Shown: one piece after another, positions 54,641-63,900 of the stretch
Layout: each line of letters opens with the position of its first letter
Position numbering within the stretch: the first letter of the stretch is position 1
Source of the DNA: DAINRZ01 sp964634885
GTDB lineage: Bacteria; Bacteroidota; Ignavibacteria; Kapaibacteriales; UBA2268
DNA length: 64,000 nt
Assembly (NCBI GenBank): GCA_964634885.1
Contig: CAZWLN010000021.1
Span: 7,480-71,479, forward strand
Direction of reading: 5' to 3'
The notes under the pieces: model-generated
The model's input: the letters and a program-made list of their open reading frames with translations, nothing else
Database searches by the model: none
Told to the model about the DNA's origin: nothing
Translations under genes and position numbers: made by a program

Positions 54641-55161
54641 TGGAGTCACTATTTTCAACTTGTGAAAAAACATATGTAATTGATACAAGTGGATTGATTA
54701 AGCTGGAATCAACTTTCCCGCCGGGCAATCCAACATTTGAAGCAATATGGAAGGAGGTCGATAATCTAATAGCAGAGGAGCGCTTTCGAACGATAGACTA
54801 TGTAGAGCAGGAGATAAACAATTATCAGGGTAGAGAAACTTATCTAAAGCAATGGGTATTAAAAAGAAAAAGAAAACTGGTCAAAGAAACCGACATTGAA
54901 TGTTACATTGCTGCAACTCCGATAATCAACGAGGAGTATAATACGGGGTTCTTTAATTCCGGTAAACTGGCTGAAGGGAAAGAAGAAGCTGACCCGTACC
55001 TGATAGCATACTGTAAGGTTCATGATTGTACCCTTATTACAAACGAAAGTAAAAATAAACCGAATAAGATTCCTGCAGTTGCAAGAAAAAATGGAGTGAT
55101 TTGCATAGATATATACGATTTTCTAAGAGAAAGAAACCTTAGAATGATCAAGGATACATAG
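54640..55161 (+). CDS. DUF4411 (PIN-like) putative toxin
   Basis: A 173-residue protein beginning at the ATG at 54640, which shares its first base with the stop of the preceding gene; TTG and GTG starts just upstream are less likely. 'YVIDTSGLIKLE' near residue 10 holds the first conserved Asp, and 'ADPYLIAYCKVHDCTLITNES' near 115 the second acidic cluster of a PIN-like nuclease fold. DUF4411 proteins commonly follow an XRE-ImmA/IrrE gene, forming a toxin-antitoxin-like pair. RNase activity is inferred from the fold. Translational coupling suits such a pair. Confidence 0.82.
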   Translation: MESLFSTCEKTYVIDTSGLIKLESTFPPGNPTFEAIWKEVDNLIAEERFRTIDYVEQEINNYQGRETYLKQWVLKRKRKLVKETDIECYIAATPIINEEYNTGFFNSGKLAEGKEEADPYLIAYCKVHDCTLITNESKNKPNKIPAVARKNGVICIDIYDFLRERNLRMIKDT

Positions 55162-55205
55162 AAATTTGCTAAAAATGTCAGTTTACTTATAATATTGAAA
55201 ATGCG

Positions 55206-57737
55206 ATGGAAAACCAGGATGAATTATTTGACGTAACTAAACATTTGCGGACAGCACCGTGTGTAATAGGTTTACGGGAAGCCGTCAGGAAATGGAAAAC
55301 CGATAATTACAGGGGGGCAACAGACACTACTAAAGAGTTGCTTAATTACTGGTTCTATACAGATCATAAAATTGCCGACGGGAGCCGGTTCAGGTACTAT
55401 CCGGCACAACAGGAAGCAATAGAAACGCTTATCTTTGTCTATGAGATAGAAAAGCTTAGAACGAGGAAAGCTTTGCTTGAAAAATATGCTTTCAATACAA
55501 AGGATTTGAGATTGCCACCCTATGATGATTTTGCCCGATACTGTATCAAGATGGCTACAGGAAGCGGTAAAACTAAGGTAATGGCGCTTGCAGTAGTCTG
55601 GCAATATTTCAATGCCGTTAAAGAAGACCCGGTTCAATACGCAAAGAATTTCCTTGTTTTTGCACCCAATGTCATTGTTTTTGAGAGGTTAAAATCAGAT
55701 TTTGCCAATGGTAGAATATTCAGGGCAGATCCTTTGATACCAAAGCATTACAGCCTGTTCTGGGACCTGGAGTTCTACATGCGGGGAGATGAGGAGAGAG
55801 CAGGCAGTGACGGAGGTTTTTACCTTACTAATATACAACAGTTCTACGAACGAAGCAATGGGAACAGTGAAGAACCTGAAGAAATCACTGATATTTTGGG
55901 CCCTAAGCCCCAATTCAGCAAGGTAGAGTTGACAGATTTCGGCGAGAGGCTGGCAAAAAGAGACGGAAATTTATTAGTAATAAATGATGAAGCGCATCAT
56001 ACTCATGATGAAGAAAGCGAATGGAATAAAATAATCCGTAAAATGAACAAAGACAGAACTGCCATTGTTTCACAACTTGATTTTTCTGCTACTCCAAGGT
56101 ATTCCAAGGGAGCATTATTTGCCTGGACTATATCAGATTATCCCTTAAAACAGGCAATAATTGACGGAATCGTTAAAAAGCCGATCAAAGGTATTTCAAG
56201 AATCAACGAAGCCACTTCTAATATAGCAAGCGTAAAGTATGAAGGTTTCCTGACAGCTGGGGTTAAAAGGTGGGAAGAATATAAAATCAGTTTTGAAAAA
56301 CTGAACCGGAAGAAACCAGTACTTTTCATTATGATGAACAGTACTAAAGAGGCGGACGACATTGCTGATTATATAAGAACAAAATATCCTGAGCATTTCG
56401 GTAGCGGGAAAACACTAGTAATACATACCGATAATACAGGCGACGTGTCCAAAAAAGACCTGGACGAAGCTCGTAAGGCAGCGAGGATGATTGACGATGA
56501 AAGTTCTGAGATTAATGCAATTGTCAGTGTTTTAATGCTTAGGGAAGGATGGGACGTACAAAGTGTAACCGTCGTTGTAGGATTGAGGCCATACACTGCC
56601 AAGGCAAATATTTTACCGGAACAGACTATTGGCAGGGGATTAAGGTTGATGTTCCGCAACAATTCCCAAATGGGTTATAATGAACGGGTTGATATAATCG
56701 GCAATAAAGCGTTTCTAAAATTTATTGACGAACTTGAAAAAATCGAAGACATTGTATTTGATACATTCGAGATTGGTAAGGAAAAGCTAAATATTATAAC
56801 AATTATGCCTGACAAAATGAAAATTTCTAATGATATTGGAATTCCTGAATTAACTCCTTTACTAAACAGAAAGAAGACAATAGCAGAGGAAATAAAGAAC
56901 ATAGATATTATGAATTTCAAGACAATACCCTTCAAAGAAAGTGATAGTGAAATAAAATCCTTCAAATACGAAGGGTATGACCTTGTATCCAAATTAAAAA
57001 TACTTGAAAGAGAATATACAATACCACCAGTACGATCCGCAGAAGAAGTAATCGGGTATTATTCTAAAAGAATTGCTGAGAATATGAAAATTCCATCTCA
57101 ATTTTCTGTAATAGCTCCCAAAGTAAGAGAGTATTTCAAAAAAAGAGCCTTCGAGCAGGAAGTAAATTTGAATGACAAAAAAGTAATACTAGCAATGAGT
57201 ACAAAAGTAGCAACATACATTGTTACTAATGAATTTGAAAAAGAATTGAAGAATATTGTAATCGAAGAAGCAACACCGGCATTAAGTACCCCAAAGAAAT
57301 ATTTATCAGAAACGAATCCATTTCCATATTCCAGAACTGTAATAGAATCAAACAAAACGATATTTAACTATGTAACATGCGAAAATGGTTTTGAAAAAGC
57401 TTTTGCCAAGTTTCTGGACTCTTGTCCCGATGTTAAGTCATTTTCCAAACTGCCGGAGCAATTTGGATTTAGTATTGAATATACAGATACAAGGGCTAAT
57501 ATAAGGCATTACTACCCTGACTGGGTAATTATAGACGGCAACGGTAAAAATTGGATAATCGAAACTAAAGGAAGAGTTGATATTGATGTTATCAAAAAGA
57601 ATGAAGCTGCCTACAGGTGGTGTGAAAATGCAACAATTTTAACTGGAGAAAACTGGTCATATATGATAGTAACACAAAAAGACTTTGAAACATTGAACCC
57701 TGACAGTCTTGAAGAATTAATGATACTACCATCTTGA
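55206..57737 (+). CDS. Type III Res-like DEAD/DEAH helicase-nuclease
   Basis: An 843-residue restriction subunit. The SF2 helicase core has Walker A MATGSGKTK (116-124), DEAH at 261-264 and motif VI 'EQTIGRGLRLMF' near 475. The C-terminal PD-(D/E)xK nuclease has P771-D772 and E786-T-K788 ('PDWVIIDGNGKNWIIETKG'), the layout of type III Res proteins. With the Mod-like enzyme it would translocate along DNA and cut when sites are unmethylated. The coding DNA is AT-rich relative to the housekeeping genes, suggesting transfer of the island. All catalytic motifs appear intact, so the system is likely active. Confidence 0.9.
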   Translation: MENQDELFDVTKHLRTAPCVIGLREAVRKWKTDNYRGATDTTKELLNYWFYTDHKIADGSRFRYYPAQQEAIETLIFVYEIEKLRTRKALLEKYAFNTKDLRLPPYDDFARYCIKMATGSGKTKVMALAVVWQYFNAVKEDPVQYAKNFLVFAPNVIVFERLKSDFANGRIFRADPLIPKHYSLFWDLEFYMRGDEERAGSDGGFYLTNIQQFYERSNGNSEEPEEITDILGPKPQFSKVELTDFGERLAKRDGNLLVINDEAHHTHDEESEWNKIIRKMNKDRTAIVSQLDFSATPRYSKGALFAWTISDYPLKQAIIDGIVKKPIKGISRINEATSNIASVKYEGFLTAGVKRWEEYKISFEKLNRKKPVLFIMMNSTKEADDIADYIRTKYPEHFGSGKTLVIHTDNTGDVSKKDLDEARKAARMIDDESSEINAIVSVLMLREGWDVQSVTVVVGLRPYTAKANILPEQTIGRGLRLMFRNNSQMGYNERVDIIGNKAFLKFIDELEKIEDIVFDTFEIGKEKLNIITIMPDKMKISNDIGIPELTPLLNRKKTIAEEIKNIDIMNFKTIPFKESDSEIKSFKYEGYDLVSKLKILEREYTIPPVRSAEEVIGYYSKRIAENMKIPSQFSVIAPKVREYFKKRAFEQEVNLNDKKVILAMSTKVATYIVTNEFEKELKNIVIEEATPALSTPKKYLSETNPFPYSRTVIESNKTIFNYVTCENGFEKAFAKFLDSCPDVKSFSKLPEQFGFSIEYTDTRANIRHYYPDWVIIDGNGKNWIIETKGRVDIDVIKKNEAAYRWCENATILTGENWSYMIVTQKDFETLNPDSLEELMILPS

Positions 57738-57834
57738 AGAGAAAATCTGTAGGAAAATTAAGGTTAAATAATTCTCTCTGTAATCAGCCAATTAATTATT
57801 AAATTGCCTGCTTAGATTGTATTAACACTTGCAA

Positions 57835-58599
57835 ATGAATGGAATGCAGGATTGTTCGATAGAAATAAAGGATGTATCGGTAAAATTCGGGAGCTACACA
57901 GCCCTCGACAGGCTGAATGTTGAGATTGCCGCTTCGTCCTTCGTCTCTATCGTCGGGCCTAACGGCGGCGGCAAATCCACACTTCTTAAGTTAATGCTTG
58001 GTCTCATCGAACCCGGCGAGGGTGAAGTACGCCTCTTCGGCAGGCGGCCAATGGCCCTCGACCCCGCTCTCCTGGGCTATGTCCCCCAGATTAAAACCTT
58101 GGACAGGAGCTTCCCGGCACGTGCCTTCGAACTCGTTGCCACAGGCGTACTCGGTAAATGGCCCCACATAATGGACAAAGGCACGAAAAAGAGATCGCTC
58201 GAAGCGCTGGACTCCGTCGGCGCCCTGCACATTGCACGAAGGCCGCTGAGTAAGCTGTCAGGCGGCGAGCTGCAAAGGGTCTATCTGGCGCGCTGCCTCG
58301 TAAAAAAGCCGCAGCTTCTCATCCTCGACGAGCCTTCGACGGGCATCGACCTGAAAGGCGAAAAAGACATCAGCCACATCATCGATGAATTTCACACAGG
58401 AACCAAAGCTACAATCATCATGGTAACACACGACTGGGAATCGGCTTACCACCATTCGGACAGGGTACTGCTGCTGAACAGGGAGCTTATCTGTTTCGAC
58501 GAGCCGGAATGTGCTTTCAGGGAGGACAATCTCCGCAGGGCTTTCGGCCACGAAGGCCACAAACACGACATGATTTTCGGAGTGCACCGCCATGAGTGA
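57835..58599 (+). CDS. Metal ABC transporter ATP-binding protein
   Basis: A 254-residue ATPase of the zinc/manganese/iron importer family (ZnuC/MntB/TroB-like). Walker A GPNGGGKST is near residue 42, signature 'LSGGELQR' near 142 and Walker B 'LLILDEPSTGID' near 162. The C-terminus is His-rich ('FGHEGHKHDMIFGVHRH'), consistent with zinc handling. Starts at 57835 or 57844 are possible, with no strong ribosome binding site to choose. The permease gene overlaps its 3' end by eight bases. No solute-binding protein or Zur regulator is in the window. Confidence 0.88.
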   Translation: MNGMQDCSIEIKDVSVKFGSYTALDRLNVEIAASSFVSIVGPNGGGKSTLLKLMLGLIEPGEGEVRLFGRRPMALDPALLGYVPQIKTLDRSFPARAFELVATGVLGKWPHIMDKGTKKRSLEALDSVGALHIARRPLSKLSGGELQRVYLARCLVKKPQLLILDEPSTGIDLKGEKDISHIIDEFHTGTKATIIMVTHDWESAYHHSDRVLLLNRELICFDEPECAFREDNLRRAFGHEGHKHDMIFGVHRHE

Positions 58600-59401
58600 A
58601 TTCTTTACAATGCCTTTCCTGCAGCGAGCGCTGATTGCCGGAATAATGGTGGGGTTCCTCGCAAGCTATTACGGGGTTTTCATCGTGCAGAGGAGGATGA
58701 GCTTCCTCGGCAGCGGCCTTGGCCATGCGGCTTTCGGCGGCGTAGCCCTTGGACTGCTGCTTAACGTACAACCGCTGTGGGTGGCAATACCCTTTACCGT
58801 CATTGTCTCGCTCGCAATATCCCTGCTGCGCGAGAAAACGAAGCTCGCAGCCGACACGGCCATCGGCATACTCTTTTCGCTCTCGGTTGCCCTGGGCATC
58901 ATCTTCCTGTCTTTCAAGCAGGGCTACTCCGTCGATGCCTTCAACTACATGTTCGGGACGATACTGGCCGTTACGGTGGAGGACCTCTGGGTTACCGGTG
59001 CCCTGACGGTTGTTACCGTGCTGTCCTTCTTTCTGTGGTGGCAGAAGTGGGCCTATTCCTCCTTCGACAGCGAACTGGCACGCGCCGACAGGATCAGGGT
59101 CGTAAGCGACGACTATATTCTTTCGTTACTGATTGCCATTACGATTGTCGTGTCGGTAAAAGTGGTGGGCATTGTGCTGATTGCCTCTTTCTTAGTTATT
59201 CCGGCAGCGGCGGCGAGGCTGGCGTCCGGCTCCTTCTTCAGGATGACCATACTCTCGGTCATTTTCGGCATCGGCAGTTCCATCTTCGGGCTTTTTCTTT
59301 CATACGAACTGGACAAACCCAGCGGCGCCGTCATCATCCTGCTCCAGTCGCTGATCTTCTTTGCGGCGGCAATATGGGGAAGAATGGCAAAGCAGAGTTG
59401 A
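58592..59401 (+). CDS. Metal ABC transporter permease (ZnuB family)
   Basis: A 269-residue membrane protein with about eight membrane segments. 'FLGSGLGHAAFGGVALGLLL' near 32 and 'FLVIPAAAARLAS' near 200 are the hallmark segments of the ABC-3 permease family. It forms the channel for zinc or manganese uptake with the ATPase encoded immediately upstream, whose stop it overlaps by eight bases. Which metal is carried cannot be read from the sequence; the His-rich tail of the ATPase favours zinc. Confidence 0.9.
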   Translation: MSEFFTMPFLQRALIAGIMVGFLASYYGVFIVQRRMSFLGSGLGHAAFGGVALGLLLNVQPLWVAIPFTVIVSLAISLLREKTKLAADTAIGILFSLSVALGIIFLSFKQGYSVDAFNYMFGTILAVTVEDLWVTGALTVVTVLSFFLWWQKWAYSSFDSELARADRIRVVSDDYILSLLIAITIVVSVKVVGIVLIASFLVIPAAAARLASGSFFRMTILSVIFGIGSSIFGLFLSYELDKPSGAVIILLQSLIFFAAAIWGRMAKQS

Positions 59402-59457
59402 ATATTCAAATTATTAAAGAATTGACCTTCATAAAATATCAATACTTACAATTATGA

Positions 59458-60873
59458 ATGAACTACATGAAACACTTTTTACTTATACTTGCTTTTGTTG
59501 CAGCCTGCCACGGCAGGACACTGCATGTAGGACCGGAGCAGCAATACAAACTCCCCTCTGAGGCTGCTGCCGTTGCTGCCAACGGCGACACTGTCGCCAT
59601 CGACGCCGGAGTCTATGAGAAAGACGCCTGTAACTGGACTGCCGACAATCTTGTAATCAGGGGTGTTGGCGGCAGGGCACACATGAAATGCGGAGGTGTC
59701 TGTGCCGGCGGCAAAGCAATATGGGTAATCAAAGGGAAGAATACAACAGTGGAAAACATCGAGTTCTCCGAAGCAAAGGTTGAAGACAAGAACGGCGCAG
59801 GCATCAGGCAGGAAGGCGACGGGTTGACCGTCAGGAACTGCTATTTCCATCACTGCGAGATGGGGGTGCTGACAGGAAAAAGCGCTACCAGCGACATATA
59901 TTTCTACAACTCCGAGTTTGCCTGGAACGGTTACGGCGACGGCTACAGCCATAATATATACATAGGCAATGTGCGCAGCTTTACTATGAAGTTCTGCTAT
60001 TCTCATCATTCAAAGATAGGCCACAACGTGAAAAGCAGGGCAAACAACAATTTCATCATGTACAACAGGATTACAGACGAGATGGACGGAGAATCGAGCA
60101 TGAACATCGACCTGCCCAACGGCGGCGTTTCTTACATCGTCGGGAATATGATCATGCAGGGACCGCTGTCCGAGAATACATCGATTGTTACATACGGCCT
60201 CGAGGGGCTGTCAAACCCGGACAACAGGCTCTACGTTGTGAACAATACGTTCGTGAACAGGGGAGAAAAGGCAAGGTATATCGTAATACAGAGCGGCGCC
60301 GGAGAAACGAAGGTGATTAACAACATCTTTGCCGGGAACGACGCCGAAACGGAGAAGATTGTCGTAGGAACGGCAGACACGCTGGCAAATGTGCGAAGGA
60401 ACAGCATCGACGAGATGCATTTCGTGGACGAGCCGAACTACGATTACCATATAACAATATATTCCCCGGCTTTGGACGCCGGAGTCGATCCCCAGTCATC
60501 GAGCGACGGCAGGACTCTATTTCCCCTGGCGGAATACAAGCATCCTTTGGACAGCCTGCCCCGGTTCTTCTATGAATCGATAGACGCCGGAGCATACGAA
60601 TTTGGGAATCCCGATGAAGTTGAGGAGAATTCAGGCCCGGCGTACCACATTCACCTGATTGTCAACGGGGAAAGCTACATGGTAAAAACAGACGTGGCGC
60701 CGGAAAACCCGACTGTCTTATTATACAATTGCATAGGTGAGCGCATCGATTGTGCTTACAGTGTTAGGGGCGAAGCCATTGTCCTCTCCGGCAGGCTTCA
60801 GCCCGGCGCCTATTATGGGATTATTTCGGGAGTGAATGGAAAAGCGGGTTTCAAAGTAATTGTAACGAAATAA
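59458..60873 (+). CDS. Right-handed parallel beta-helix exported protein
   Basis: A 471-residue protein with an N-terminal export signal; 'FVAAC' at residues 13-17 could be a lipobox, so it may be a lipoprotein. ATGs at 59458 and 59467 are both possible. Residues 30-340 form a parallel beta-helix of pectate-lyase type ('NLVIRGVGG', 'DGLTVRNCYFHHCEMG', 'NNFIMYNRITDEMDG'). Metal or sugar-binding residues of a specific lyase family could not be identified. The last 80 residues are beta-rich like a degenerate T9SS domain but lack the PNP start. Carbohydrate binding or cleavage is inferred from fold only. Confidence 0.8.
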   Translation: MNYMKHFLLILAFVAACHGRTLHVGPEQQYKLPSEAAAVAANGDTVAIDAGVYEKDACNWTADNLVIRGVGGRAHMKCGGVCAGGKAIWVIKGKNTTVENIEFSEAKVEDKNGAGIRQEGDGLTVRNCYFHHCEMGVLTGKSATSDIYFYNSEFAWNGYGDGYSHNIYIGNVRSFTMKFCYSHHSKIGHNVKSRANNNFIMYNRITDEMDGESSMNIDLPNGGVSYIVGNMIMQGPLSENTSIVTYGLEGLSNPDNRLYVVNNTFVNRGEKARYIVIQSGAGETKVINNIFAGNDAETEKIVVGTADTLANVRRNSIDEMHFVDEPNYDYHITIYSPALDAGVDPQSSSDGRTLFPLAEYKHPLDSLPRFFYESIDAGAYEFGNPDEVEENSGPAYHIHLIVNGESYMVKTDVAPENPTVLLYNCIGERIDCAYSVRGEAIVLSGRLQPGAYYGIISGVNGKAGFKVIVTK

Positions 60874-60897
60874 CCGCTCCGGTTTTCTTTCAGGGAA

Positions 60898-60996
60898 ATT
60901 TTTTCCGGGGATACTTATTTTTCCTGTGACCTTTTGCCGTTTAATGTGTCATTATGATAATAACAAATGTACATTTGTAATTTCTTTGGAGAAATA
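60898..60996 (+). promoter_or_regulatory. Conserved upstream element of the PD40/T9SS array, copy 1
   Basis: A roughly 95-bp leader nearly identical to those at 62372-62457 and 63812-63900. It includes CCTTTTGCCGTTT, GTGTCATTATGATA, a perfect palindrome CAAATGTACATTTG (60964-60977, imperfect in the other copies) and TTTGGAG before the ATG. TACATTTG matches the Bacteroidota -7 element TAnnTTTG, but a -33 TTTG at the usual spacing is not seen. Confidence 0.55.
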
Positions 60997-62358
60997 ATGC
61001 TAAGAAAAGCGGTTCTTTTGTTTGTAGTAGCTGTCGCCGGGTGGTGCCGCCTGTCGGCTTACGACCCGGTGGACACGGTGTGGACGTTTTACTATCCGTA
61101 CGGAATAGAGTATTTTGATCTATCTCCGGATGAGAAATATGTTATTACAGCAACCCAAAATAGTAGTGGTTCAGAGCCATTTCAACCCAGGCTATACGAC
61201 GCCGAATCGGGGGAGTTTATCCGGGAGTTAACCGGATGGGGAGCTACTGTTTATGAAACGATAAAATTTACAAAAGACAGCCTTCATGCAATGACTGCAT
61301 ATAATGGCTTTGCTTTTGCAGAATTCAATGTTGAGGACGGTCTTTTAAGCCGTGAATTTACTATTAATAACCTTATCTATTCCGGAAATGAATATTGTTT
61401 TTCACCTTCTGGCGACACCCTGGCATATCTTTGCTTTAAAATTCAGGAAAATCCTGATGATCCTTCTGTATTACTGTATTTATTGAATTATAAAACAGGA
61501 AATTCCTTAGACTCATTAGAATTGTTTTTAGATGAAGACGGGTATTTGCCGACAAGAATGATATACTCTCCTGCCGGAGACCAGATTATACTCTATGGTT
61601 TTACATTGTCGAAAAACTATTATATCGTAAATCTGGATTCGAATTATAAAATGGTAAAAATGACCTTACAAAATGCGGATATGGTATCGCAAATATCCGG
61701 AGTCGACTATTCACCCGACGGATCAAAAATAGCCGTTTGCGGCGATCATGGTATTATTGATATAATAAACAGTAACGACAGAAGCCTGATTAAAAAGCTC
61801 GATATGTCAGGCGACGGTTATCATTATTACTGTGATAATGTTAAATTTACTCACAGGGACAATTATATACTGTTTAATTACATATACTTTAATCCAGAGG
61901 AAGAAGATACATCCGGTGGATTCTGGATTTTTAATTATTCAGATTCAACAGAGTTTAAGATTATAAACACATGTGTTAGTGAAGATTGCATAATAAGCGA
62001 TGATGATCAATTCGTTTATACAAATATGGGTGGCATATTAAAATTCCGTATCGATTGGACGCCGCAATCCTACTATGATCCCGGGGCCGGTAAGGGAGAG
62101 AAAAGCAAAACTGTAGTTAAGCCGAACCCTGTCAGCGGGAAGGCAGCGCTGAGCCTTTCGAACCTTACGCCCGAGGCTTGCGAGATAGAACTGTACGACA
62201 CTCAGGGCAGGCTTGTCCGTAAGCTGTTCAGCGGTACGCCTGAAGGAGAAACCATGGACCTGGAGTTCGACACCGGCGGCCTTACAGCAGGCTCCTATCT
62301 GTGTACTGTCGTGTCGAAGAGCGGTAAGAAGACTGTGAAATTCATTATTGAAGAATAG
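60997..62358 (+). CDS. PD40-like propeller protein with T9SS domain, array member 1
   Basis: A 453-residue protein. The ATG at 60997 follows GGAG and begins a signal peptide (MLRKAVLLFVVAVAGWCRLS). The body is a beta-propeller of WD40/PD40 type, with blades such as 'YFDLSPDEKYVITATQ', 'YCFSPSGDTLAYLCF' and 'VDYSPDGSKIAVCGDHG'. The last 85 residues are a type A T9SS domain starting 'VVKPNPVSGKAALSL' and ending 'VKFIIEE', so it is exported to the cell surface. It shares leader, signal peptide and almost the entire T9SS domain at DNA level with the next two genes; the propeller has diverged. Binding partner unknown. Confidence 0.85.
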   Translation: MLRKAVLLFVVAVAGWCRLSAYDPVDTVWTFYYPYGIEYFDLSPDEKYVITATQNSSGSEPFQPRLYDAESGEFIRELTGWGATVYETIKFTKDSLHAMTAYNGFAFAEFNVEDGLLSREFTINNLIYSGNEYCFSPSGDTLAYLCFKIQENPDDPSVLLYLLNYKTGNSLDSLELFLDEDGYLPTRMIYSPAGDQIILYGFTLSKNYYIVNLDSNYKMVKMTLQNADMVSQISGVDYSPDGSKIAVCGDHGIIDIINSNDRSLIKKLDMSGDGYHYYCDNVKFTHRDNYILFNYIYFNPEEEDTSGGFWIFNYSDSTEFKIINTCVSEDCIISDDDQFVYTNMGGILKFRIDWTPQSYYDPGAGKGEKSKTVVKPNPVSGKAALSLSNLTPEACEIELYDTQGRLVRKLFSGTPEGETMDLEFDTGGLTAGSYLCTVVSKSGKKTVKFIIEE

Positions 62359-62371
62359 ATTGCATTAAGAG

Positions 62372-62457
62372 ATAAGTTTTTTTCCTGAGACCTTTTGCCG
62401 TTTTATGTGTCATTATGATATTAACATAAGTACATTTGTAATTTCTTTGGAGTAATA
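62372..62457 (+). promoter_or_regulatory. Conserved upstream element, copy 2
   Basis: Same leader as at 60898-60996, with CCTTTTGCCGTTTTATGTGT, TACATTTG and TTTGGAGTAATA just before the ATG at 62458. Confidence 0.55.
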
Positions 62458-63801
62458 ATGCTAAGAAAAGCGGTTCTTTTGTTTGCAATAGCTGTAGCCG
62501 GGTGGTGCCGGCTGTCGGCTTACGACCCGATTGACACAGTGTGGACAATTCAACGGGAATATAGTTTCAGTTATTACGACGTTTCACCGGATGACAGGTA
62601 TGTTGTTGCTGTTCTTCCGGGCAGTAACGGACATTATTACGGCCCTCTGCTCTACGACGCCGAATCCGGCTCATTCATCCGTGAGATGGAAGGCTGGAAA
62701 TCTGAACTATATACCGGGCTGCTTTTTTCACCGGACAGCCGCTATGTTATTACAAGCGGTATCGGACACAGGGGAATTGCTGTCTTCGACACAGAGTCAG
62801 GGCAATTTATCCGTGAAATAAACAATAGCGGCGATGTCCTGTCGATTGGCAATTATTCTTTTTCCCCAACTGGAGATACACTTTTGTATTTAAGGACAAA
62901 ATATAAGACCAGCGAATGGGATAATAATCATTCGATAATGTTTGTGGATTTTGAAACGGGAGACAGTTTGTTTGAACGCTCGGTATTTTTTGAAGAAGGT
63001 TATTTACCGGAGAAAATAACCTATTCTCCAAGAGGCGACCAGGTGTTGTACCAATTTGAGTATGCCGATTATTTCTATATTGACTATCTCAATACCAATA
63101 CCCGCACTAAATACACAATCGATTGCCTCGGAATGTACATTGGAAGTGTTAATTATTCACCCGACGGTTCAAAGATAATAATATCCGGCGAACATGGCCT
63201 GATAGAAATAATTAACAGTTCCGACAGGAGCCTTATTAAAAGCCTCTACATGTTGGGAGATAGTAGTGAACATTACTATTGTGGTGATGCCATATTGATG
63301 AATCGTAATGATTATATGGTATATTATTATCAACATAGTATAGATCTAGATATTATTGGCTATGGTACATATATTTTTAACTATACAGATTCTTCAGCAT
63401 TCAAATATTATAAATTTAGTGGTTTGAATTTGAAAGTATCATCGGATGATCAATACATATATAATAATTCTAGAAGGATGATTAAAATTCGTATCGATTG
63501 GACGCCGCAATCATACTATGACCCCGGCGCCGGAAAGGGAGAGAAAAGCAAAACTGTAGTTAAGCCGAATCCTGTCAGCGGAAAGGCAGCGCTGTCCCTT
63601 TCGAACCTCGCGCCCGAGGCTTGCGAGATAGAACTGTACGACACTCAGGGCAGGCTTGTCCGTAAGCTGTTCAGCGGTACACCTGAAGGAGAAACCATGG
63701 ACCTGGAGTTCGACACCGGCGGCCTTACAGCCGGCTCCTATCTGTGTACCATCGTGTTGAAAAGCGGTAAGAAGACCGTGAAATTCATTATTGAAGAATA
63801 G
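62458..63801 (+). CDS. PD40-like propeller protein with T9SS domain, array member 2
   Basis: A 447-residue paralogue of the preceding gene: signal peptide MLRKAVLLFAIAVAGWCRLS, propeller blades 'YYDVSPDDRYVVAVLPG', 'LLFSPDSRYVITSG' and 'VNYSPDGSKIIISGEHG', and the same type A T9SS domain ending 'VKFIIEE'. The C-terminal DNA from about 63484 matches 62044-62358 almost base for base, while the propeller differs at many positions. The ribosome binding site GGAG lies six to eight bases before the ATG. It is the middle gene of at least three. Confidence 0.86.
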   Translation: MLRKAVLLFAIAVAGWCRLSAYDPIDTVWTIQREYSFSYYDVSPDDRYVVAVLPGSNGHYYGPLLYDAESGSFIREMEGWKSELYTGLLFSPDSRYVITSGIGHRGIAVFDTESGQFIREINNSGDVLSIGNYSFSPTGDTLLYLRTKYKTSEWDNNHSIMFVDFETGDSLFERSVFFEEGYLPEKITYSPRGDQVLYQFEYADYFYIDYLNTNTRTKYTIDCLGMYIGSVNYSPDGSKIIISGEHGLIEIINSSDRSLIKSLYMLGDSSEHYYCGDAILMNRNDYMVYYYQHSIDLDIIGYGTYIFNYTDSSAFKYYKFSGLNLKVSSDDQYIYNNSRRMIKIRIDWTPQSYYDPGAGKGEKSKTVVKPNPVSGKAALSLSNLAPEACEIELYDTQGRLVRKLFSGTPEGETMDLEFDTGGLTAGSYLCTIVLKSGKKTVKFIIEE

Positions 63802-63811
63802 ATTGCATTAA

Positions 63812-63900
63812 GAGATAAGTTTTTTTCCTGTGACCTTTTGGTGTTTAATGTGTCATTATGATAATAACATAAGTACATTTGTAATTTCTTTGGAGAAATA
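63812..63900 (+). promoter_or_regulatory. Conserved upstream element, copy 3
   Basis: Third copy of the leader, with CCTTTTGGTGTTTAATGTGT, TACATTTG and TTTGGAGAAATA before the ATG at 63901. Confidence 0.55.
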
